64,000 nt of DNA from assembly GCA_964399985.1 (NCBI GenBank), contig CAYNRY010000001.1, positions 992,001 to 1,056,000 on the forward strand, given 5' to 3'. Under the pieces are notes generated by a model. It was not told the DNA's origin, made no database searches, and was given only the letters and a program-made list of their open reading frames with translations. The translations under genes were made by a program, and so were the position numbers. The stretch is from Micavibrio_B sp964399985. GTDB taxonomy: Bacteria; Pseudomonadota; Alphaproteobacteria; Micavibrionales; Micavibrionaceae. Below are positions 35,163 through 44,271 of the stretch, one piece after another. Position 1 is the first letter of the stretch. Each line of letters opens with the position of its first letter.

Positions 35163-35190
35163 TTTACAAAATTTATCTCTGCATTATAAC
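35163..35190 (+). promoter_or_regulatory. Possible promoter of the OmpA lipoprotein gene
   Basis: TTTACA at 35163-35168 and TATAAC at 35185-35190 are separated by 16 bases and lie about 50 bases before the start codon at 35242. They resemble sigma-70 -35 and -10 boxes. Confidence 0.4.
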
Positions 35191-35241
35191 CCTTTGATCT
35201 GTATATATTTCGAAGAAAACAATAATTAGGAGCGGTTCTCG

Positions 35242-36129
35242 ATGAAAATGGTTCGTGGTCTCATGATGGTAGCTGTAGCGCTTTCGCTCTCTGCCTGTGG
35301 ATTTAAAAGTAAATCCGAAGTCGGCGCATTGAATGAAGCGCAAGCTGTCGGCTCTCCGTTCACTCAATCCCTGACGTCGGAATACCGTAATTTTTCCAAC
35401 GATCTTCAAAACAACAAGATGGATTACGCCGATGCGCTTCATTTTGCGCGTAAAGGTCTGGCCGCTGCAGCTGGCGAAGTTGTATTGCCTGAGCCAATCT
35501 CCGACTGGAATTTAAAGCCTAATCATATCGACGAACTTGCCCCTGCCCGCGCGGGACTGATCGCAGCGCTTGATCGCGGCGGTCGTGAACAACAGCCGCA
35601 AATCGCAGCCGTTGCGCAAGCGCGTTTCGATTGCTGGATCGAGCGTCAGGAAGCTGACTGGAGCGCAACAAACATTCCTTGTAAAAACCAATTCATGGAC
35701 GCTTTGAACAAGCTGGGCGGCGTACCTGCCGTTCCGCCTGAAACTGTCATGCCGCCGATTGGTGCTGCCGCTCCTTCAGGTCCGCTCTCTGTTGAAGATG
35801 CGAAATATCTCGTCTTCTTCGACTTCGATAAATCGACAATCGATGCCTCTGGCCAAAGCGTTGTCGAAGCGATTGCCGCCGAAGCAGCAAAACAAAATCT
35901 TTCTTCCGTCAATATCGTCGGTCACGCCGATAAATCCGGTAGCGAGAAATACAACCAACGTCTCGGCCTGAAGCGTGCAAACGCAGTTCGTGAAGCCTTG
36001 GAAGCTCGTGGTATCAATGCCCGCTTGCTCCGCGTTGAATCGATGGGCGAAAGCGCACCGATGGTTCCAACGCCAGATGGCGTTCGTGAACCGGGCAACC
36101 GTAGAGCGGAGATTACTTTCTCCAAGTAG
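35242..36129 (+). CDS. OmpA-family outer-membrane lipoprotein
   Basis: A 295-residue lipoprotein. The lipobox L-S-L-S-A-C-G puts the lipidated Cys at 19. The middle is unique, with two cysteines and a Pro-rich stretch at about 165-178. The C-terminal OmpA domain binds peptidoglycan: V-F-F-D-F-D-K-S-T-I-D, then V-G-H-A-D-K-S-G-S, then L-G-L-K-R-A-N-A-V-R and G-N-R-R-A-E. It looks Pal-like but is much longer than Pal and is not beside tolB. TAGGAGCGG precedes the ATG. It ends at a strong terminator. Confidence 0.88.
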   Translation: MKMVRGLMMVAVALSLSACGFKSKSEVGALNEAQAVGSPFTQSLTSEYRNFSNDLQNNKMDYADALHFARKGLAAAAGEVVLPEPISDWNLKPNHIDELAPARAGLIAALDRGGREQQPQIAAVAQARFDCWIERQEADWSATNIPCKNQFMDALNKLGGVPAVPPETVMPPIGAAAPSGPLSVEDAKYLVFFDFDKSTIDASGQSVVEAIAAEAAKQNLSSVNIVGHADKSGSEKYNQRLGLKRANAVREALEARGINARLLRVESMGESAPMVPTPDGVREPGNRRAEITFSK

Positions 36130-36154
36130 CAGGCCGTAAAAAGTAAACAGTATT

Positions 36155-36188
36155 AAAAAAGGAGTTAGAAAAATCTAACTCCTTTTTT
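36155..36188 (+). terminator. Terminator of the OmpA lipoprotein gene
   Basis: AAAAAAGGAGTTAGA pairs with TCTAACTCCTTTTTT around a short A loop and ends in a T tract. The A tract on the other side could also serve the convergent hslO gene ending at 36204. Confidence 0.88.
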
Positions 36189-36203
36189 ACTGCCTACCGC
36201 TTA

Positions 36204-37160
36204 CTATTGACTAATTTCTTCCAGCTTGAAATCGAAATTACGATTACAGAATTCACAGGTCATCGTGATCTTGCCATCGACGGCAGCATCCGTTCTTTCA
36301 TCATCGGATAATGTCTTTAAAATATTTTGCAGCTTTTCCGGTGTGCAGCGGCAACCTTTGGTCAGTTTTTCTTCAGGGAAAACGCGCACGCCTTCCTCAT
36401 GGAACAGGCGGAAGAGAAGCGTATCGTCTGACAATTTAGGATCGAGAAGCTCATCTTCCCTGCATGTCTCTAAAAGAATTGACGCGCGAAGCCAGTTCTC
36501 GGCAATCGGCTTGGCATCTTGCGGAATCTTCTCATGCTCCGGCATATGCTGAAGCATGATGGCTCCTGCCCGCCAGTTGCCGTTTTCATCACGCGCGGTC
36601 GCCAGATTGATGGCGGTATTGATCTGCTCGCTTTGCGCAAAGTAGTGCTGGATGCTGCTTTTTAAAGAGTCACCTTGCAGTTCAACGATACCTTGGTAAC
36701 GCTCGGCATATTCACCCTGATCGACCGTAAAAGCCAGATACCCGCTGCCCATCAATTCCTTGATCGTGTAGCTATCCTTAACCGGCAATTGCGCAAAAGC
36801 CTCTGCATCAAAGCCTGCCGTGCCGCGCACTTCGTTTTTCGATGTCATGTCCGAGATAACACGTTTAACAACTCCATCGCCTTGCGCCTGCAAAATAAAG
36901 ACGCCCTCATATTTCAGCATCGAGCCGAGCAAGAGCGACAACGTCACCGCCTCGGCCAGCAAAGCCTCGACAGCCGGCGGAAATTCATGCGGCTTGATAA
37001 TATCGTTCAGTACCTTGCCGATACGAATGATACGGCCGCGCAAATTTGCATTTTCCAGATGGAAGGTCTGGATATGGCTGTCATCGGGCAAAGGAAAAGC
37101 GACGATAGCCGGTTCTTCAGTTTGCGGGGAAGCGTGTGTAGGTTCGAATTCTTCAGACAT
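36204..37160 (-). CDS. hslO: Redox-regulated chaperone Hsp33
   Basis: Hsp33 holds unfolding proteins when oxidation releases its zinc. The zinc-site cysteines are C270 and C272 (C-R-C) and C302 and C305 (C-E-F-C). The canonical spacing for the first pair is CxC and for the second CxxC, so the switch is intact. The body has G-D-G-V-V-K, the G-x-x-Y-L-A-F-T-V-D strand and Y-F-x-x-S-E-Q-I-x-T-A. The 318 residues include an extra N-terminal stretch of about 25. It lies five bases downstream of the ABC-2 permease gene. Confidence 0.95.
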   Translation of the reverse strand: MSEEFEPTHASPQTEEPAIVAFPLPDDSHIQTFHLENANLRGRIIRIGKVLNDIIKPHEFPPAVEALLAEAVTLSLLLGSMLKYEGVFILQAQGDGVVKRVISDMTSKNEVRGTAGFDAEAFAQLPVKDSYTIKELMGSGYLAFTVDQGEYAERYQGIVELQGDSLKSSIQHYFAQSEQINTAINLATARDENGNWRAGAIMLQHMPEHEKIPQDAKPIAENWLRASILLETCREDELLDPKLSDDTLLFRLFHEEGVRVFPEEKLTKGCRCTPEKLQNILKTLSDDERTDAAVDGKITMTCEFCNRNFDFKLEEISQ

Positions 37161-37165
37161 GATAA

Positions 37166-37969
37166 TTACGATTTAGTTTTATAACCGGTTTTGAGCATCC
37201 ACCAGGCAAGGCCAAGGAGGATGAAATTGCTTAAAATCAAAATAGCGATGCCTGTAGCAATACTGGCTTCAGGCGTCCCAATAAAACCAGCCCTAAAGCC
37301 ATCAATCACGTAAAAGAAGGGATTGAACAATGCTATTTTCTGCCAGAATTCCGGCAACGCGGTGAGCGCATAAAAAGTGCCTGACAGGAATGTCAGCGGC
37401 GTGACGATGAAATTGGTCACCGATGCTAGATGGTCGAATTTCTCCGCCCACAGCCCGCCGACGATACCAAGAGCCCCCATCATCATATTACCGAGAAGCG
37501 CGTATAGAATAACGAGCTCAGGCCGCTCCATCGGCAAATCGAGGAACATCACCATGATAAAGATACCCAGAACGCCGATCAGGCAGGCGCGGATCAACGC
37601 GCCGATGATATAGCCGAGCAGGATTTCCGTTGCCGATAAAGGCGGCATCAAAAGATCGACGATATTACCCTGTACCTTGGCGATAATAAGAGAGGAGGAA
37701 GAATTGGAGAATGAGTTTTGAATCATTGTCATCATCAAAAGCCCCGGCGCCAGAAACTGCATATACGGCACGCCAAAGACGATACGATCTCCCCCGATAG
37801 AGATCGAAAAGACGGTAAAGAACAAAGCCAGCGTAATCAGGGGCGCGAAAATCGTCTGGAAATAGACATTCAGGAAACGCCCGACTTCCTTGCTGACCAG
37901 CGTCTTCAGGCCGATCCCGTTGAAGGAGCCGATAATTCTGGGTTGGATTTGCGCATTAAGGTCTGACAT
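37166..37969 (-). CDS. ABC-2 type transporter permease
   Basis: A 267-residue permease with six hydrophobic segments, of the YadH/NodJ type. It has the Y-M-Q-F-L-A-P-G-L-L-M-M motif after helix two, Q-G-N-I-V-D-L-L-M-P-P-L, and F-L-S-G-T-F-Y then N-P-F-F-Y-V-I-D-G-F-R-A-G-F near the end. The partner ATPase is not adjacent; it must be encoded elsewhere. The substrate is unknown. It probably shares an mRNA with hslO, five bases away. Confidence 0.85.
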   Translation of the reverse strand: MSDLNAQIQPRIIGSFNGIGLKTLVSKEVGRFLNVYFQTIFAPLITLALFFTVFSISIGGDRIVFGVPYMQFLAPGLLMMTMIQNSFSNSSSSLIIAKVQGNIVDLLMPPLSATEILLGYIIGALIRACLIGVLGIFIMVMFLDLPMERPELVILYALLGNMMMGALGIVGGLWAEKFDHLASVTNFIVTPLTFLSGTFYALTALPEFWQKIALFNPFFYVIDGFRAGFIGTPEASIATGIAILILSNFILLGLAWWMLKTGYKTKS

Positions 37970-38021
37970 AATCTATCTTTCTGTGAAGCCAAAAGGCTTT
38001 GTAATCTGGAATTAGCACGAC

Positions 38022-38624
38022 ATGGACGAAGAGGCAATTAGCATATCCGATCCTTCTTTCAAGCCTGCGGCAAAGAAGCAGAAAATCCCGAAGAAAATCA
38101 CTGAAACCTATCTGACCAATTCAGGCAAATTTTATCTGGAACGCTTTCCCGCCTCGACCGAGCAGTTTCGTCAGGTCATGACCCGCAAAATCCGCAAATC
38201 CTGCAAAGCGCATCCAGAACAATCGCCGGAAGCCTGTTTTGTCCATCTTGAAACCGTGATCACGAAATTCCAGTCGCTCGGCTTCTTAAACGATGAAGGC
38301 TATGCGACGGGATTAAGCCGGTCATTGAAAAATCGCGGCTGGCCGAGAAACCGCATTATCATGCGCCTGAAGGAAAAAGGAATTGCCGCCGAATTGATAG
38401 AAGCCGCCGTTCCGCCTGCCGATCCCGGAGATAATCTACAAGATGCCGTCATCTGGATGAAGCGCAAGAAACTCGGGGCTTTTGCCACAAAAGAAAGAGA
38501 GTTTGAAAAATCCCTCGCATCATTGGCGCGTGCGGGTTTCGATTATCATTCCGCAAGCCGCGTTTTAAAAATGGACAAGGAAGAAGCGGAAGAGTTACTG
38601 AATTCTCGACGCAGGGAATATTAA
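38022..38624 (+). CDS. recX: Regulatory protein RecX
   Basis: RecX binds and limits RecA filaments. The 200-residue protein has the helical repeats typical of the family: A-L/F-Y-L-E-R-F-P-A-S-T-E-Q-F-R-Q-V-M, F-L-N-D-E-G-Y-A-T-G-L-S-R-S, and R-G-W-P-R-N-R-I-I-M-R-L-K-E-K-G-I. An extra basic, unconserved N terminus of about 25 residues precedes. recA is not nearby. It ends inside the convergent kinase gene, with 30 bases of overlap. Confidence 0.85.
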   Translation: MDEEAISISDPSFKPAAKKQKIPKKITETYLTNSGKFYLERFPASTEQFRQVMTRKIRKSCKAHPEQSPEACFVHLETVITKFQSLGFLNDEGYATGLSRSLKNRGWPRNRIIMRLKEKGIAAELIEAAVPPADPGDNLQDAVIWMKRKKLGAFATKEREFEKSLASLARAGFDYHSASRVLKMDKEEAEELLNSRRREY

Positions 38625-41105
38625 AGACGCTGTCGTGCCTATCCCTTTTTGCGACAAAATTTCAAGCTTGCCGCCATGAAGTTTCAACAGTGAGTGAACA
38701 AGACTTAATCCGAGACCTGCGCCGCCGGTGCCTTTATCCAGACGACCATCGACAAGCCCGAACGGCTTTGTTGCGCGGTCGATCTGTTCCTGACTTAAAC
38801 CAACACCTGTATCGGTGACGGATATTTTTAAATTACCGGAGCTTTCAATTTCGGAGCTGACTGTAATGCGTCCACCAACCGGCGTAAACTTCGCCGCATT
38901 CGACAAAAGATTAAGCAGCATTTGTTTAACGGCGACTTCTTCGGCGATCATCTTCGGCAGTTGATCGGATACGGTATCAATAACGGTCAGATTATTCTGA
39001 TTGATCTTGCTTTTGCTGAGATCAAGACAAAGGGTAACAATTTTTCTAACATCGACCATGCTTTCATTCAGTTCGCGCTCACCCGCATCAATTCTTGAAA
39101 TATCGAGAATCTGATTGATGATCCCTAAAAGATGCTTGCCGCTATCGTAAATATTTCCAGCATATTCGGTATAGGATTTGGGCTCGATGGCGCCGAAAAC
39201 TTCATTCTTGATAATCTCGGAAAAGCCGATGATTGAATTCAGCGGCGTGCGAAGCTCGTGGCTGATATTGGCCAGAAATTCAGATTTGGCACGGCTCGCC
39301 ATATCGGAATGCATCTTTGCTTCTTTAAGCTGTACCTCACCCTCTTTGCGCTGCGTGATGTCTTCAATACTTCCTTCGTAATAAAGCACATTGGAAAAAC
39401 CATCGAGAACGGCACGGAAATTCTCACGAACCCAGATTTCCTCCCCGCTTTTACGGCGAGCTCTGGTTTCATAGAACGACGAATCCAGTGATCCCGATGA
39501 ATTGTTTTTAAGAAATTGCGCTCTTTCCAAAGGATCCACGAAAAGTTCTTCATGAGCGTTCTGAATCAAATTGACCATGTCATCCGGCGTGTCATAGCCG
39601 AAAATACGCGCCAAGGCGGGGTTAGCTGAAAGAAATTGCCCCTCCGGCGTTAATTGATAAATACCGCCAGCCGCATTTTCCCAGATCGTTTTATATTTAC
39701 GTTCGGCTTCATTCAGGGCCTTCTCGGCTCTCTGACGTTCCTCCACATCCGTGAAACTGCCCATGACGCGAAGATTCCGTGCTTCGTCCTGACGCAGCAT
39801 AGAGACGACCATTTCAACAGAGCGGAAGGTGCCGTCAATCGTACGGATTTTAGTCAATGCCCTGTATGCCGTACGTTGTCCCTTTGCCAGTAAAGCTATA
39901 TTTTGCTTTTGCTCTTCTTGATCGGGCGGATAAATCATCTCGAAAATATTCCGCCCCATGGAGGTTTCGATATCGAAGCCGGTAATCTTCGTCCACGCCT
40001 CGTTCAAAAACATGATATCGCCGGTCGGAGATACTTCGAATATGGCATCGCTGATCGCATTAATAATCGCGTAGTTTTCGCGCTCTGATTTTCTTAGAGT
40101 CTGAAAAAGCTTCTCCCTTTCCCGAATTTGATCATTCAGCTCATCATTCTTTTCGGCCAAGTCGGAGTTGACCTTAGATAGAATTCTTGATTTCCTAAAA
40201 TTATTCGAAACATAAAACCATAAAATAACAGTGACCACGATCCCGAAGCCAGCAATAAGCCATGGGAGAAATTCAAGAAGGCTATTACTACTCTTTTTGA
40301 AGATAACCTGAATTTTGATGGGCTTATTGGCGAATTTAACCTCAAAGTCATATTGAAAATTCTGACCGATGGAAATCAGCTCACCTTTAGTATCTTCAAG
40401 AAAATATAAGATCGCTTTATTCGAATTATCCCAAAATACAGTCTTGGAAACATAATGGGGAGACAATATCTGCTCACGACTGAATAATTTATCGATAGAA
40501 GAAAACCCAGCCAGATAGCCCATGGCCTGGTTCTGCTCATTTTTTACTGCCCTGACAATAGCGAAGTTTCTCGATTGCACGATCCCCTCGTCTTCATTCA
40601 TTCCCGACTGTGTGGCCTCCGATACATATAAAAATATATCAGGCTGGATCTTGGCTTGTGCCAGAATAGCCGTAACGATTGCGGGCTTTACGATCTTTCT
40701 TTGCCCTCCAAAATTTTCATCTTTTAAATCTACCGAAAGTGTCGGATTACCAGCAGGAATCCATAACATAGCATCAAAGCTCTTTGTGCTAATCCGAGAT
40801 GTAACGGGACTCGCAATAAATTCGCCTGTGGCACTCAAGGAATAATTTTGGAAAGCTGACGTAAAGTCATTCATCGTATCATGAAAGTCTTTCACTTTCT
40901 CGATGACGACTTGCTTTGCACTAGTTCCCGACTTTAAATAATCATCTTTCAGGATTTGTGAAATGAACAGCTGAACCGTCCAGAACGAAGCGACGGTTAA
41001 GATAATACCATTGGTCAAAACCATAATATGGACCATATGGTCTTTCAACCACGTCCAAATATCCAGTTTCGATTTCACAATCCGTTTGGGTTTGTTTTTA
41101 GTCAT
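38595..41105 (-). CDS. Membrane PAS-domain sensor histidine kinase
   Basis: The 836-residue protein has a transmembrane helix at about 28-50, an extracytoplasmic sensor of about 220 residues, and a second helix near 280-302. A coiled coil and two PAS domains with PAC segments follow, then a HisKA domain with the phosphorylated H616 in S-H-E-L-R-T-P-L-N-S-I-I-G-F. The HATPase domain has N-A-A-K-F-T-P, D-T-G-V-G-L and G-G-A-G-L-G-L-S-L. I start at M-T-K-N-K-P (41105); a TTG at 41135 would add ten residues. No response regulator is adjacent. The layout recalls the PleC/DivJ type, but the sensor domain is not identifiable. Confidence 0.88.
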   Translation of the reverse strand: MTKNKPKRIVKSKLDIWTWLKDHMVHIMVLTNGIILTVASFWTVQLFISQILKDDYLKSGTSAKQVVIEKVKDFHDTMNDFTSAFQNYSLSATGEFIASPVTSRISTKSFDAMLWIPAGNPTLSVDLKDENFGGQRKIVKPAIVTAILAQAKIQPDIFLYVSEATQSGMNEDEGIVQSRNFAIVRAVKNEQNQAMGYLAGFSSIDKLFSREQILSPHYVSKTVFWDNSNKAILYFLEDTKGELISIGQNFQYDFEVKFANKPIKIQVIFKKSSNSLLEFLPWLIAGFGIVVTVILWFYVSNNFRKSRILSKVNSDLAEKNDELNDQIREREKLFQTLRKSERENYAIINAISDAIFEVSPTGDIMFLNEAWTKITGFDIETSMGRNIFEMIYPPDQEEQKQNIALLAKGQRTAYRALTKIRTIDGTFRSVEMVVSMLRQDEARNLRVMGSFTDVEERQRAEKALNEAERKYKTIWENAAGGIYQLTPEGQFLSANPALARIFGYDTPDDMVNLIQNAHEELFVDPLERAQFLKNNSSGSLDSSFYETRARRKSGEEIWVRENFRAVLDGFSNVLYYEGSIEDITQRKEGEVQLKEAKMHSDMASRAKSEFLANISHELRTPLNSIIGFSEIIKNEVFGAIEPKSYTEYAGNIYDSGKHLLGIINQILDISRIDAGERELNESMVDVRKIVTLCLDLSKSKINQNNLTVIDTVSDQLPKMIAEEVAVKQMLLNLLSNAAKFTPVGGRITVSSEIESSGNLKISVTDTGVGLSQEQIDRATKPFGLVDGRLDKGTGGAGLGLSLVHSLLKLHGGKLEILSQKGIGTTASLIFPASRIQ

Positions 41106-41270
41106 GTCAGCCAGTGTATTGATCCATAAACACAATCTGCCTGAAGAGCGTTAAGTATCTGCTAATATTGGATTTTCATAAGGTTAGAATGTTGCTTTTA
41201 TTGCGCAACTCTCGCAAGAAATGCTATGTTGTTTAAGATTTCTTTAACGAACAAGCGCTGGAGCACAATG

Positions 41271-41726
41271 ATGACTAAAAATCCTTTCTTCGATAATTGG
41301 CTGAAGGTCGATTTTTCCAACCCTATTCCCGGCTTTGGTTCCGCTCCAGTCGATATGAAGAACATAATGGAATCAAGTCGCAAAACGATGCAGGCTATTA
41401 CCGAAGCCCAGCAAATTGCCATCGAAAGCATGCAGGCAATTGCACAGCGTCAAAGTGAAATTCTTTCCCAGTTCGTACAAGACCAATCCGCCATTGCCCG
41501 CGACATCGTCAACGAAGGCACGCCTGAAGAAAAAATCGCCCGCTCGGCAGAAATGTTCAGCAAAGCCTTCGAGAAAAGCATTTCAAGCTCTCGCGAAGTT
41601 GCTGATCTTCTAAATAAATCAACCCGCGAAGCAAGCGATATCATCAATAACCGTGTTAAAGGCGCTTTGAATGAAATCAAAGCGACTGTTGAAGAAAATC
41701 CTATCACAAAAAATAAAGCGGCCTAA
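41271..41726 (+). CDS. Phasin family protein
   Basis: Phasins coat PHB granules and control their size. The protein is about 151 residues from the ATG at 41271, which follows GGAG at good spacing (an ATG sits at 41268 too). It is helical and amphipathic, with the N-terminal N-P-F-F-D-N-W-L-K segment and a central E-A-Q-Q-I-A-I-E-S-M-Q-A-I-A-Q-R-Q-S-E-I family core. The PHB genes and their repressor lie 15 kb away, and PhaR would be the expected regulator. It is a single-gene unit with its own terminator. Confidence 0.9.
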   Translation: MTKNPFFDNWLKVDFSNPIPGFGSAPVDMKNIMESSRKTMQAITEAQQIAIESMQAIAQRQSEILSQFVQDQSAIARDIVNEGTPEEKIARSAEMFSKAFEKSISSSREVADLLNKSTREASDIINNRVKGALNEIKATVEENPITKNKAA

Positions 41727-41742
41727 TCGCACTGATTTAGAG

Positions 41743-41779
41743 AAAGGATGGAAATCGGAAACGGTTTCCATCCTTTTTT
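41743..41779 (+). terminator. Terminator of the phasin gene
   Basis: AAAGGATGGAAA (41743-41754) pairs perfectly with TTTCCATCCTTT (41765-41776) and ends in T residues. It also lies 15 bases before the start of the csaA-like gene. Confidence 0.88.
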
Positions 41780-41793
41780 ATGGGAGATAATTA

Positions 41794-42129
41794 ATGACGA
41801 TCAGTTACGATGATTTTTTAAAGATAGATATTCGAGCCGGAACGATTACCGAAGTCGAAGAATTCCCTGAAGCCCGCCGACCTGCTTATAAGCTTACAAT
41901 CGATTTCGGGAGAGAAATTGGCATCAAAAAATCCTCCGCGCAGATCACCGCTTTATATAAGCCATCTGACTTGATCGGCAAACAAGTACAGGCGGTCGTC
42001 AATTTTGCGCCAAAACAAATCGGAAACTTCATGTCCGAAGTTTTGGTATTGGGCTTTTCGGATAGCGTCGGGAATATCGTTTTAATGCAGCCAGAACGAA
42101 TTGTTCCGAACGGCCAGCGATTACATTAA
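41794..42129 (+). CDS. csaA: CsaA-like tRNA-binding domain protein
   Basis: CsaA is a dimeric chaperone-like protein with the OB fold shared with methionyl-tRNA synthetase C-terminal domains. The 111-residue protein matches closely: D-I-R-A-G-T-I, F-P-E-A-R-R-P-A-Y-K-L, I-K-K-S-S-A-Q-I-T, V-N-F-A-P-K-Q-I-G and S-E-V-L-V-L-G-F. The role in alphaproteobacteria is poorly known; it may assist export or bind tRNA. Its stop overlaps the convergent kinase stop by four bases. Confidence 0.9.
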   Translation: MTISYDDFLKIDIRAGTITEVEEFPEARRPAYKLTIDFGREIGIKKSSAQITALYKPSDLIGKQVQAVVNFAPKQIGNFMSEVLVLGFSDSVGNIVLMQPERIVPNGQRLH

Positions 42130-43475
42130 ACCGGCAAATTGATGACGGCCCTGACGCCGCCATGACGACTTTCTTCCAGCCAAAGCTGCCCGCCATGCGA
42201 ATGAACTATATCGCGGGCAATCGGCAAGCCTAGTCCTACGCCGCCAGTTGTACTATTACGCGATGTATCGGCACGAAAAAAAGGTTTAAAGACTTCTTCG
42301 CGTAAATTCTCAGCAAGACCAGTGCCATTATCTTCGATTGAAATAATAATTTCATCATTCTCTCTTGCTGCCTCGATCCATATTTTATCGGCATATTTCT
42401 CGGCATTAGATATAAGGTTTTGAAGAACCCGCTCGAAAGCGATAGGTCGCAATGAAATATATAAGTCGCCTGCGAGATCCGTCTCGACTATTTTACCATG
42501 ACGCTGCGCTGTTAGAGCCTGTTTGGAAATAAGGTCCTTTAAATCGATTCTTTCCACATTCTCGCGGCCTTCTCCGCGCACGAATTCGAGATAGGAATTG
42601 ATCATACGCTCCATATCATTGACATCACTTTTTAAGGCCTCTGCGTCTTGACCCTCTGGCAACATCGAAAGCCCTAGTTTTAAACGTGTAAGCGGCGTTC
42701 TTAAATCATGGGAAATACCAGCCAGCATGGTTGTGCGCTGCTCGATCTGACGGCGAATACGCTCATGCATGCTGATAAATGCACGCGCTGCCGACCTTAC
42801 CTCTCGCGCTCCTTCCGGTTTAAATGTGGGAATATCCCTACCCATTCCAAGGCGCTCGGCGGCAATGGCAAGTCTGTGAATGGGCCTAATCTGGTTGCGC
42901 ATAAAAATAACGGCGATTGTGAACAAAATCAGTGAAGAACCGATCATCCATAACAGAAAGATATAAGCCGATGTCGAAAACAGCCTGCGTTCCAATACAT
43001 AAACATGAAATACGCCCCATGGCATCTGGATACTGATATCCGCCCATTTATCTTCTGGACCGAAAGAAAGATAGAATGGCCGCGCGACATATTTCTCTAG
43101 TTGATAGGACAAGGCTTCTGCCGACAGCGGCTCCCATGTACCGGAGGTTTCAACACCCGGCGTAATCTTTCTGCCCGGCTCTGCCGTGATTATTAAATCC
43201 AGCTTTTTCTCGCCTAATATTCTTAAGCTGGCGAGAAGATTGGGATCATATTGATCACCCATCATATCTGCGAAGATTCCAATCTCTCCAGCCACAGCAA
43301 ACGCCATTCGCGATGTAACTTTGCGCCAGTGATTATCGACGAAAACGATAGTCACCACGACCTGAAACAAAAGAACCGGAACGACAATAATCAAAAGCGA
43401 CCGCGCAAATAATGTTCGCGGTAATATCTTGCGCATCCAGTACCAGGGATTGAGATATTTAAAGCGGAATTTCAT
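42126..43475 (-). CDS. EnvZ-like sensor histidine kinase
   Basis: A 449-residue kinase with transmembrane helices at about 25-47 and 171-192, a periplasmic sensor of about 120 residues, and a HAMP domain from about 193 to 245. The phosphorylated His is H256 in A-G-I-S-H-D-L-R-T-P-L-T-R-L, and the ATPase has N-L-I-S-N-A, D-N-G-T-G-L and G-G-V-G-L-G-L. The S-H-D-L-R-T-P-L-T-R-L form is typical of EnvZ. Its ATG overlaps the regulator stop by ATGA. The likely trigger is osmotic or envelope change. Confidence 0.9.
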   Translation of the reverse strand: MKFRFKYLNPWYWMRKILPRTLFARSLLIIVVPVLLFQVVVTIVFVDNHWRKVTSRMAFAVAGEIGIFADMMGDQYDPNLLASLRILGEKKLDLIITAEPGRKITPGVETSGTWEPLSAEALSYQLEKYVARPFYLSFGPEDKWADISIQMPWGVFHVYVLERRLFSTSAYIFLLWMIGSSLILFTIAVIFMRNQIRPIHRLAIAAERLGMGRDIPTFKPEGAREVRSAARAFISMHERIRRQIEQRTTMLAGISHDLRTPLTRLKLGLSMLPEGQDAEALKSDVNDMERMINSYLEFVRGEGRENVERIDLKDLISKQALTAQRHGKIVETDLAGDLYISLRPIAFERVLQNLISNAEKYADKIWIEAARENDEIIISIEDNGTGLAENLREEVFKPFFRADTSRNSTTGGVGLGLPIARDIVHSHGGQLWLEESRHGGVRAVINLPV

Positions 43476-44185
43476 GACTCTTTTTCAACCCGCAGCATAT
43501 ATCCCTGTCCGCGTATAGTTTGCAGATAGCGCGGTGCGCGGCTATCGTCTTCGATTTTCCGGCGCAGGCGCGTCACCTGTACATCGATAGTCCGGTCATT
43601 GCCATCCAAGCCGCAAAGCCGCGCCAGTTCTTCGCGGCTTAAAATACGTCCGGCTTGCGTTGCCAAAATTTCAAGCAAATTCGCTTCTACGGATGTCAGG
43701 CGGATCGTTTCGTCCGAATGCTGTAATTCTTTAAGCGTTGAATCATAAAACCATTTCCCCAGATGAAAACCTGATTTCGTATCGATCTTTTCCGGCCTTC
43801 TGCGCAAGATTGCCTTTAATCTCAACAGTAATTCTTTCGGTTCGAACGGCTTGGCCAGATAATCGTCCGCCCCTTTTTCCAACCCTGAAATGCGGTCACC
43901 CGCCTCACCCAGTGCGGTTAATAATAAAATCGGAATATCGGAGGTTTTGCGAAGATCACTGGTAAATTCCAGGCCCGTCCGCCCCGGCATCATGACATCG
44001 ACGATCATGACATCGAAAAACGCTCGCTTGAGAATTTCATCCGCATGGTCCGCATCGCGGGCAGTGGCAACGATAAAACCATGCTCTTTTAAATAGCGGG
44101 ATAAAAGTTCGCGAATCCTGTCATCGTCATCGACGACGAGAACATGTGGTTTTTTACTATCGGCAAAGAGAGCGGTTTCGGCCAT
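43472..44185 (-). CDS. OmpR-like response regulator
   Basis: A 237-residue regulator with a receiver domain carrying D19-D22 region acids in V-L-V-V-D-D-D-D, the phosphorylated D63 in I-V-D-V-M-M-P-G and the Lys in A-K-P-F-E-P-K-E-L. A winged-helix output domain follows: L-T-S-V-E-A-N-L-L-E-I-L-A, S-R-E-E-L-A-R-L and I-D-V-Q-V-T-R-L-R-R-K-I-E. It precedes the EnvZ-like kinase, the normal order ompR-envZ. The regulon is unknown. Confidence 0.92.
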   Translation of the reverse strand: MAETALFADSKKPHVLVVDDDDRIRELLSRYLKEHGFIVATARDADHADEILKRAFFDVMIVDVMMPGRTGLEFTSDLRKTSDIPILLLTALGEAGDRISGLEKGADDYLAKPFEPKELLLRLKAILRRRPEKIDTKSGFHLGKWFYDSTLKELQHSDETIRLTSVEANLLEILATQAGRILSREELARLCGLDGNDRTIDVQVTRLRRKIEDDSRAPRYLQTIRGQGYMLRVEKES

Positions 44186-44271
44186 GCAATAAACTTAAAT
44201 CAATCTCGGCTTGTTTTCACTGTTTAACTTAAATATCATAGACTTATTCAACTTCAAAACGAGCTTATTTC